A stretch of 64,000 bases of DNA from Haliclona indistincta. Taxonomy: Eukaryota; Porifera; Demospongiae; Haplosclerida; Chalinidae. The notes under the pieces were generated by a model. It was not told the origin of the DNA. It was given only the letters and a program-made list of their open reading frames with translations, and searched no databases. The position numbers were made by a program, and so were the translations under genes. The stretch covers positions 2,465,021-2,529,020 of the forward strand of contig OZ024788.1 of assembly GCA_964017065.1 (NCBI GenBank), in the 5' to 3' direction. Below, one piece after another: positions 57,020 to 64,000 of the stretch (position 1 is its first letter; each line of letters starts with the position of its first letter).

Positions 57020-58290
57020 AGCAAACAAACGAACTACTTTACAGTGCTTCCAGGTTAAGGGTACAGAGTCACGCCCACGCATGTCAGATTTTTGGCTAGT
57101 TGCTAGGGGACTGTATCTCAGAAACTACTGCTGATATTCCAAGAAACCAAAGACCTATGCTATAAGACTGGCGTGGGCTGTACATATTTCAAACTATGAG
57201 CGCTGAAAGTGCCAGACGGAAACGTGACGGGCGCACCTAGATACAATGCTTAGGCTAATAAAACCAGTAGTCTAACTACCGTGAGGCAGAGGAGGCGCTT
57301 GCCTCTGATCAGTGACTACACTAGTGATGGATAGTAATTTTATAGTGAAGTCCTCAAATCAGCAACCACTGTTCATATCCACCACGAGTGCAGCCTTGAT
57401 CAGCGCTAAACTACTTTGCGAGTGCAGACAAAGAGGCTTAGAATCAAATTTAACTTCTGGAATTCTCGGTTTATTCGTTGTTTATAAGCACTGGATTATT
57501 CCTTGGAAGCCACACCCACTATTTTGGCTGTTTGCAGCTTGCGCGATCAAAAGACGAACTTAGGGTTACTGAATTTTGGTTATTATGATAGACAGGAGAT
57601 GGCTCTACTCAACCAACGTGTTTCTATATCGCAATCGTGTTTTCTTTTAGCACAAATTGCACTGAAACAATATCATGAGTTGCCGAACATTGATTGCTCG
57701 ACCCCGGGGTCTTTGAAAAAGAAAATTACCCGGACAGCAGGACGAGAGGTTTTCAATTGTAGCTCGTTGTAATGCTGATGGATGAAGGTGTTTGCAGTAC
57801 TGACTTGCTATCCCGCCCCATTTGTCTATCAGTCACTAGGACTGGTGCCGAAAATAGATTACTTTTGCCAAACATCAATGTTTTCGGCTACCCACTTTCT
57901 TCGTCTCCACAGTAGCAAAGAAGCAGTTACGAGCTGCATATTTGCAATGCAGGCAGAGGAAGTGTGTGTCTATACGTCAGTCAAGTTTGATCTGTGTAGC
58001 GTATTTGCAAGTGTACGAGCGAGTGTCCGATTATAGATGGTGGCCGAACATAGGTGGTTTACTCTACCTTGCCTATAGTACAGCTGTCTTGCCTGACACA
58101 GCTGTCTCTATCTTGCTCTCCACTCCATCCAGGCTACGTACCGCGAACGCGCTATGTTCACTATGCCATGGTGCGCTGCTACGAAGCAGTAAAATGATAT
58201 AATCTAATAAATATTAATTAGTTATTTTCCAAAATCGCGCGTGCAACCGTGCGCCTCCTCAGTTCCAAGTTTCTAATTACGCCCCTGAAA
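57020..58290. other. No gene recognised
   Basis: Short open frames only (longest about 90 codons) and no domain that I recognise. Text is AT-rich and without clear repeats at the scale I could read. Confidence 0.4.
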
Positions 58291-58298
58291 ACTTTCGT

Positions 58299-60500
58299 TC
58301 ACTCAGGCAGTAGAACTTCAGATTGTGCATATATACGTACTTCAACGAGGCGAAGACAGTAACAGAGAGCTTTTTCGTGTATTGTGCTTGAATTTGCGAT
58401 TTTGAGCTGCTTACCTTGTGGTTCTATAACTTTGAAAGTTGCTGAGATCATCCACACACCATTCTGCTGTGTGTATACAAGCTTTGAAGAGTTTCCATCA
58501 TTTGCCAGCAAAATGTAGAAAGATCAAGTGATGTGTACTAATTTCGCCCAGTAGAAAAATTAATGTTTTTAGGCCAGGAAATGGCTATTTGGCTGAGTTA
58601 AGAAATTCACTTTACAAACAGCTCACAGAATGGCTCGTCTTTCACTACAGCAAGCTTGCAAGCTTAACTCCCTTGCATAACGTTGTACGGTGCAGAAATG
58701 CTTGCATTTGCGCATTTTTGCGACTTAAGAACACAGATTTGTGCAATGGATACCTGGTATCTGAACTTTTTACTTGCGTTGGAATTATACGCGCACGCGA
58801 TCGTCGGGAAAGTACAGCTCTGCAAAGCTCTTCTTTCTTTGCCGCGTTAATGAGATTCATATAGAGAAAGTATGACTCGTTTCCACTCGCGCAGGGCCGC
58901 TCTTGTTGACCGGTGACAAGATGGCTGCTGATCGACAGCACTAGTTTTGCTTCGTTCTTGTTCAGTTGCAATTGTTCAAGGTGGCGGGTTACCAGAATTA
59001 ATGATTTCATGACTTTAGCATGTAGCCTTTATTTTCTAGCCATGGGTATTTGTACAGACGGACTAGCAGGGTGCAGTTTGCTTGCCTATCGATAGTCTTC
59101 GACCATACCAAGTTTCAGTCACGCAGCGTTAGCCATATAGCGGAAAGACGAGCCCACCCGGTGGCGACCAAGAACGATCGGATGTTTCTTAAGTTGTGTG
59201 AACCGTACGAAGCTAAAACTGCTCCAGCAAGCTCTCCTGCCATCTGTGCAGAATCCGTTGCATGGATTTCGCCGAGCGATGCTCGTACATAGGGTCTCCA
59301 ATGAAAAAATTGACAGTCACAGATTCAGCGGGCTTGCATCTCGGTGTGTAGAGTAGTTTGACCCGAACATAAAACGGACAAACAGAGAAGCGCCAAGTCT
59401 TTCCTTTTTGCAGGAAAAATAAAAACACTCGAAATAACTGGGTGGAGCTAGCCAATCGTAAGTAAATACTTTTTGTTCAAACCACATTCAGCGCCAAAGC
59501 TTGGTTTTGTTGGTAAGGATGCACAGGATCATGCTGTCAAGATTTCCAAGCTCTTCGAGGTCGCGGCGACCTTTATGCGCTGTTTCCAAGCCATACATTG
59601 AAAGAGGGCGGGGCCCCAAGACGATCACGAAAATAGACTTAGGACTCCAGCGCTTTTGTAAATTGTGCTGTAGCAACCCTAATGCAGATTTTGTTTAGTT
59701 AGGTATCAATACATATGCACAGCGAGTTTTATGGAGTTCATACACTTCCTTCCATCTGGCTCAAATTTTTTCTGTTTTATTTTTGGTTTTTTGAGCCAGA
59801 TGGAAGGAAGTGTATGAACTTCATAAAACTAGTTGTGCAGATGTATTGATACCTAACTAAGCAAAATCTGCATTAGGGTTGGTACAGCACAATTTACAAA
59901 AGCGCTGGAGTCCCAAGTCTATTTTCGTGATCGTCTTGGGGCCCCGCCCTCTTTCAATGTATGGCCTGGAAACAGCGCATAAAGATCGCCGCGACGTCGA
60001 AGAGCTTGGAAAATTTTGACAGCATGATCCTGTGCATCCTTACCAATAAAACCAAGCTTTGGCGCTGAATGCAGTTTGAACAAAAAGTATTTACTTACGA
60101 TTGGCTAGCTCGCCCAGTTATTTCGAGTGTTTTTATTTTTTCCTGCAAAAAGGAAGGACTTGGCGCTTCTCTCTTTGTCCGTTTTATGTTCGGGTCAAAC
60201 TACTCTACACACCGAGATGCAAGCCCGCTGAATCTGTGACTGTCAATTTTTTCATTGGAGACCCTATCGTACACTATTTTACAGCGGTGCTGTCTGAACG
60301 CCTAAAACATTTGCTACTGGACGAAATTGCCATTGTACACATCACTTGATCTTTCTATTCTAAATTTTGCTGGCAAATGATGGAAACTCTTCAAAGCTTG
60401 CATACACGCAGCAGAATGGTGTGTGGATGTTCTCAGCAACTTTCAAAGTTATAGAACCTATAGTTACAAAAACAACAGCTGTTGACAAAACCACAGAAGT
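58299..60500. mobile_element. Large inverted-repeat structure centred near 59778
   Basis: Inner arms 59285-59766 and 59789-60265 are near-perfect complements around a loop of about 22 nt (TTCCATCTGGCTCAAA / TTGAGCCAGATGGAA). Beyond them, 58400-58540 and 60340-60470 are again complementary (GCTGGCAAATGATGGAAACT and its mirror), the left arm being split by 58540-59285. A TTAA-type end (AAGGTGGCGGGTTACC) lies at 58978 inside that split. No transposase. Confidence 0.75.
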
Positions 60501-60699
60501 TGCCCTCTTTAAGGTGGCGCTTCACCGGAAACAGGAAGTAGTTAATATTATTCATACTTTATGCAGCTACACTTTCTTTTCTCTACAATACTTTTAGTTA
60601 TGAAGTTCTTGTGTGTGTTGCAGTCACCTAGTGGTCTCCTCCTTTTATACCAAGTTTGAGTGCTGTTACATAAACAGCATTAGTGGGACGGGCGACGCC

Positions 60700-61680
60700 T
60701 GCTGGCGAGCATTAATTATCATTGCCGATAGGCAATGATATGTAGGGATGACATCGAATTAAGATGGCGGCTGCTCATGTGTGAAAATTAGTTTTCGCAC
60801 ATATCTCTTCTGTTATACATTTCTACTGCATTTTAACTATCTCTGAGGGAATCTGAAGTGTAAGCGCTTGTAGGAAGTCTATGAAAGTCGCCGGGATTGC
60901 TTGCTTGACGACGAAAATCAAGATGGCGACTCTCAGGGAGCAAGTTGCAGATCGTCGCTGTTTTAGCGTTTATCGAGATTCTAGACATCTAGGATTGATC
61001 AGACGATTGTTCTGAGCATGAAAATACCTTTGGCAAAGCTGGCAGACGTTTCTAAAGTGGTAAAACAAAATCGCCGCCCACGCGAATTGTTCATCTTCTT
61101 TCTTCTTCTTCTTCTTCTTCTTCTTTTGACAAGCCTAGCGCTGTCCTGAGTGAACGAATCACTACCAAACATGCACCATCGCATGTGTATTATCATTGCC
61201 GATAGGCATTATCATTGCCGATAGGCAATGATATGTAGGGATGACCACGAATTAAGATGGCGGCTACTCATGTGTGAAAATTAGTTTCCGCACATATCTC
61301 TTTTGTTATACATTTCTACTGCATTTTAACTATCTTTGAGGGAATCTGAAGTGTAAGCGCTTGTAGGAAGTCCATGAAAGTCGCCGGGATTGCTTGCTCG
61401 ACGACGAAAATCAAGATGGCGACTCTCAGGGAGCAAGTTCCAGATCTTCGCTGTTTTAGCGTTTATCGAAATTCCAGACATCTAAGATTGATCAGGCGAT
61501 TGTTCTGAGCATGGAAATATCTTTGGCGAAGCTGGCAGACGTTTCTAAAGAGGTAAAACAAAATCGCCGCCCACGCGAATTCTTCTTCTTCTTCTTCTTC
61601 TTCTTCTTCTTTTGACAAGCCTAGCGCTGTCCTGAGTGAACGAATCACTATCAAACCTGCACCATCGCACGTGTATATAT
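60700..61680. repeat. Two direct repeats of about 480 bp
   Basis: The unit starting ATTATCATTGCCGATAGGCA, GATATGTAGGGATGAC, AAGATGGCGGCTG occurs from about 60715 and again from about 61207, each ending with a CTTCTT run and CAAGCCTAGCGCTGTCCTGA. They differ at scattered sites. Each contains GCCGATAGGC-type short palindromes. Confidence 0.85.
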
Positions 61681-62499
61681 CTGGGGTAGTGCACTTAGTG
61701 CTTAGATAGGCATCAAACACTACCAGTAGCGAGTGATCTTTGAAAAACATGGTTTTTGGACCGTTTTGGGCTGTTAGAGCCACTCCATTAATTAACCCTC
61801 TTGTCGCTGCTGATCATTGACTCCGCCTACATCAGTTTTGAAAGTGAGCTCGGTTCTCGCTTTCTCTCTGCTCATGGGCGCTTCAGCGCGCAAGCTAGAG
61901 CCTAGAGGTATAAACAAGCAGTATACCATACCCTGGGTAACACTGATCTGTCTATGCTGACATCATGACCCACGGCAGGCGCGAACCGGACGACGGTGAT
62001 GCTACCCGATCTAGCTATAGGCTAGCTTTCTTACACTACGTGGCGTGAGCTGTACCTATAGGACCCCTGTGCTGTTGACAACTGGACATTGATCATTGTA
62101 AAAAGCTAGAAGCCTCTGTGATCGTGATATCAACTTCAACATGCAAGCCTGGGACTAGTCTACGGACTAGCCATGATCATCATAGTCAGTGTTCCACTGA
62201 GTTGTTAGTGTTAGTCTCTTCTTCATCCATCACAGTAGAAATATCATGTTTTCAACTCATACTCTCAACCTCTCTAACTAATTTAAACCTTTTCATTATT
62301 CTTGTGATTGCCGATAATAACATTCCATGTTTCTTGACTCTGTCTAGAGGCTATGCGCCTTCTGATCTACTAGACTAGTACCTGCTGCTCACAGAGTTGT
62401 AAAAATGAAGTAAAAGCTATAGCATAGAATACAGCTAATAAGTTCAAACTGATAGTGATCAAAAAAGTAACAAAAACAAGTAAAGTAAAAAAGTTTTAA

Positions 62500-63375
62500 T
62501 AAAAAAAACTAAAAAGTGTAGGGATGACGCTTGCAAAAGTAAAGGAACAAGATGGGACGATGCTTGCAAAAGTAGAGGAACAAGATGGGATATGCTTGCA
62601 AAAGTAAAGGAACAAGATGGGATGATGCTTGCAAAAGTAAAGGAACAAGATGGGATGATGCTTGCAAAAGTAAAGGAACAAGATGGGATGATGCTTGCAA
62701 AAGTAAAAGTCCCAAGTATCCCTCAGCGGCTTGAAGGAGGACGCAGTCCGATGAAGTAATTGACGGTTGTAAATAACAAGATGAAGGTATCTGTGTTTAG
62801 GAGGACGCAGTCCGATGAAGTAGTTGACAGTTGTAAATAACTTAGAGGTATCTGTGTTTTGGAGGACGCAGTCCGATGAAGTAATTGACGGTTGTAAATA
62901 ACTAGATTGAGGTATCTGTGTTTGGAGGACGCAGTCCGATGAAGTAATTGACGGTTGTAAATAACTAGAGGTATCTGTGTTTGGAGGACGCAGTCCGATG
63001 AGTTAGTTGACAGTTGTAAATAACTAGAGGTATTTGTGGTTTGGAGGACTCAGTCCGATTACGTAATTGACGGTTGTAAAAGGTATAGGAAGAGGATTCC
63101 ACATTTATCAGTTGCACGTCATCGCAGCAAGCCACTGATGTAGGGATACTTGGGACTTTTACTTTTGCAAGCATCATCCCATCTTGTTCCTTTACTTTTG
63201 CAAGCATCATCCCATCTTGTTCCTTTACTTTTGCAAGCATCATCCCATCTTGTTCCTTTACTTTTGCAAGCATATCCCATCTTGTTCCTCTACTTTTGCA
63301 AGCATCGTCCCATCTTGTTCCTTTACTTTTGCAAGCGTCATCCCTACACTTTTTAGTCTTTTTTATTAAAACTTT
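62500..63375. repeat. Palindrome of minisatellite arms with a 60-bp satellite core
   Basis: The arms 62500-62712 and 63155-63375 are complementary arrays of a 33-bp unit (AAGTAAAGGAACAAGATGGG + ATGATGCTTGCAA). The core 62740-63080 has five to six copies of about 60 bp (GGAGGACGCAGTCCGATGAA, GTAATTGACGGTTGTAAATA). The arm frames (LLLQASSHLVP) are repeat artefacts. Confidence 0.88.
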
Positions 63376-63817
63376 TTTACTTTTTAGGTACACAATGTGC
63401 GACAGCGGCACAAGACAGACGAGAATAAATACTACAGACACGCTTGCCTTCTTGTGCTTCACATGCATTTTCATCGTTTTCCCCGAAATGAAGCCTGGTT
63501 TCTTGAATATTAGCCAGTTCTGCCACTCACGTGTCGATATGCAGCTATTACACGGAAGATATAGCTTACTTCGTTAAAATCAATGGAAATGTATAATGGT
63601 CCGATGTCTAAAGGACTCAATTCAGCTAGCAACAGCAGCTTGCGTCAAGGAACAGCGGAGCATTGTGTACCTAAAAACTGTCCTCATTAGTCGCCATGAT
63701 GGTGAGCGCGCCACAAAATTTGTATTACTACTATTGGGCATAGCCGGTTGATGATCGATATCTATGAATAAACCGTGAATATTATTATTTACTTGCTGTT
63801 TCCGGTGAAGCACCACC

Positions 63818-64000
63818 TTAAGGTGACGGTTACCAGTTTGAGCTAATTAATATTCACAGTATATAAACGTCTGTAGCAGCAAAAGGAAGCATGCTATAAC
63901 GTTGTGCAGACCATCATTCGATGCGCCAAAGTCACCAAAAGTAAAATAAGCGAGCAGCAGATCGAACGCGCCGTCTGGTAGCGGGCAAAACGAATGCGAC
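63818..64000. mobile_element. Start of a second TTAA-type element sharing its target site
   Basis: TTAAGGTGACGGTTACCAG begins on the same TTAA that closes the 60509-63821 element. Its other end lies beyond the window. Confidence 0.5.

Larger units (their letters stand above)
60509..63821. mobile_element. 3.3-kb TTAA-flanked composite element
   Basis: The left end TTAAGGTGGCGCTTCACCGG at 60509 and right end CCGGTGAAGCACCACCTTAA at 63821 are inverted copies that continue through GAAACAGGAAGTA-like sequence and AATATTATTCA words. Between them are two tandem 480-bp repeats, a dispersed repeat in minus orientation and a minisatellite palindrome, but no transposase. It looks like a non-autonomous piggyBac-type element that has accumulated satellites. 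Confidence 0.7.

Noticed and set aside
62500..63100. Regular direct repeats with spacing that might suggest a CRISPR array
   Set aside because: Units of 33 and about 60 bp are contiguous without unique spacers, and the host is eukaryotic. They are minisatellites.
62496..63369. Leu/His-rich frames LLLQASSHLVP and FLYFCKHHPI on both strands
   Set aside because: They follow a 33-bp minisatellite and its inverted copy; the peptide repeat is a by-product. The same unit at 47.2 kb is also non-coding.

Overview
The window is eukaryotic and metazoan, most likely from a sponge (demosponge-like). The genes are split by many short introns (about 45-150 nt). The recognisable genes are animal families: a MALT1-type paracaspase, the meiotic telomere protein TERB1, apoptosis inhibitor API5 and condensin II subunit NCAPH2. 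They sit beside Death-domain/Roc-COR-like GTPase genes of a kind I associate with sponges. A 200-N gap at 44103-44302 marks a draft assembly. The species is inferred, not shown.

Layout. A Death-domain P-loop GTPase gene occupies 0.76-3.3 kb (+). A second Roc/COR-like GTPase with a C-terminal Death domain follows (GTPase A, 4.75-8.13 kb, +). A truncated, transposon-interrupted duplicate of TERB1 lies at 8.44-11.66 kb (-). A full-architecture paracaspase gene lies at 12.8-18.0 kb (+); it is followed by a tandem copy of its 3' two-thirds (21.3-24.8 kb), a second GTPase (GTPase B, 25.2-28.45 kb, +) and full-length TERB1 (28.98-33.18 kb, -). TERB1 is head-to-head with API5 (33.49-35.5 kb, +), and NCAPH2 begins 130 bp further on (35.63-44.10 kb, +), ending at the gap. 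From the gap to 64 kb I see no host gene: it is a nest of inverted-repeat elements, minisatellites and one decayed hAT transposase.

Two segmental duplications shaped the left half: a GTPase-TERB1 block (about 4.60-11.66 kb against 25.08-31.97 kb) and a paracaspase exon block (13674-21319 against 21320-24834). Comparing copies gives empty sites for several insertions and reveals lesions. Paracaspase copy 1 has Cys-to-Tyr at the catalytic position and a 4-nt frameshift. Copy 2 keeps the Cys-His dyad but lacks the Death and first Ig exons and has a 2-nt frameshift near the end. GTPase B has a 4-nt frameshift and TERB1 an in-frame stop.

The most interesting idea is a physical cluster of Death-domain signalling genes: Death-GTPase, Death-Ig-paracaspase, GTPase-Death and an apoptosis inhibitor. 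Almost all its introns are phase 1, so exons could join across present gene borders, giving paracaspase-GTPase fusions or tandem paracaspases. This is a hypothesis for RNA data to test.
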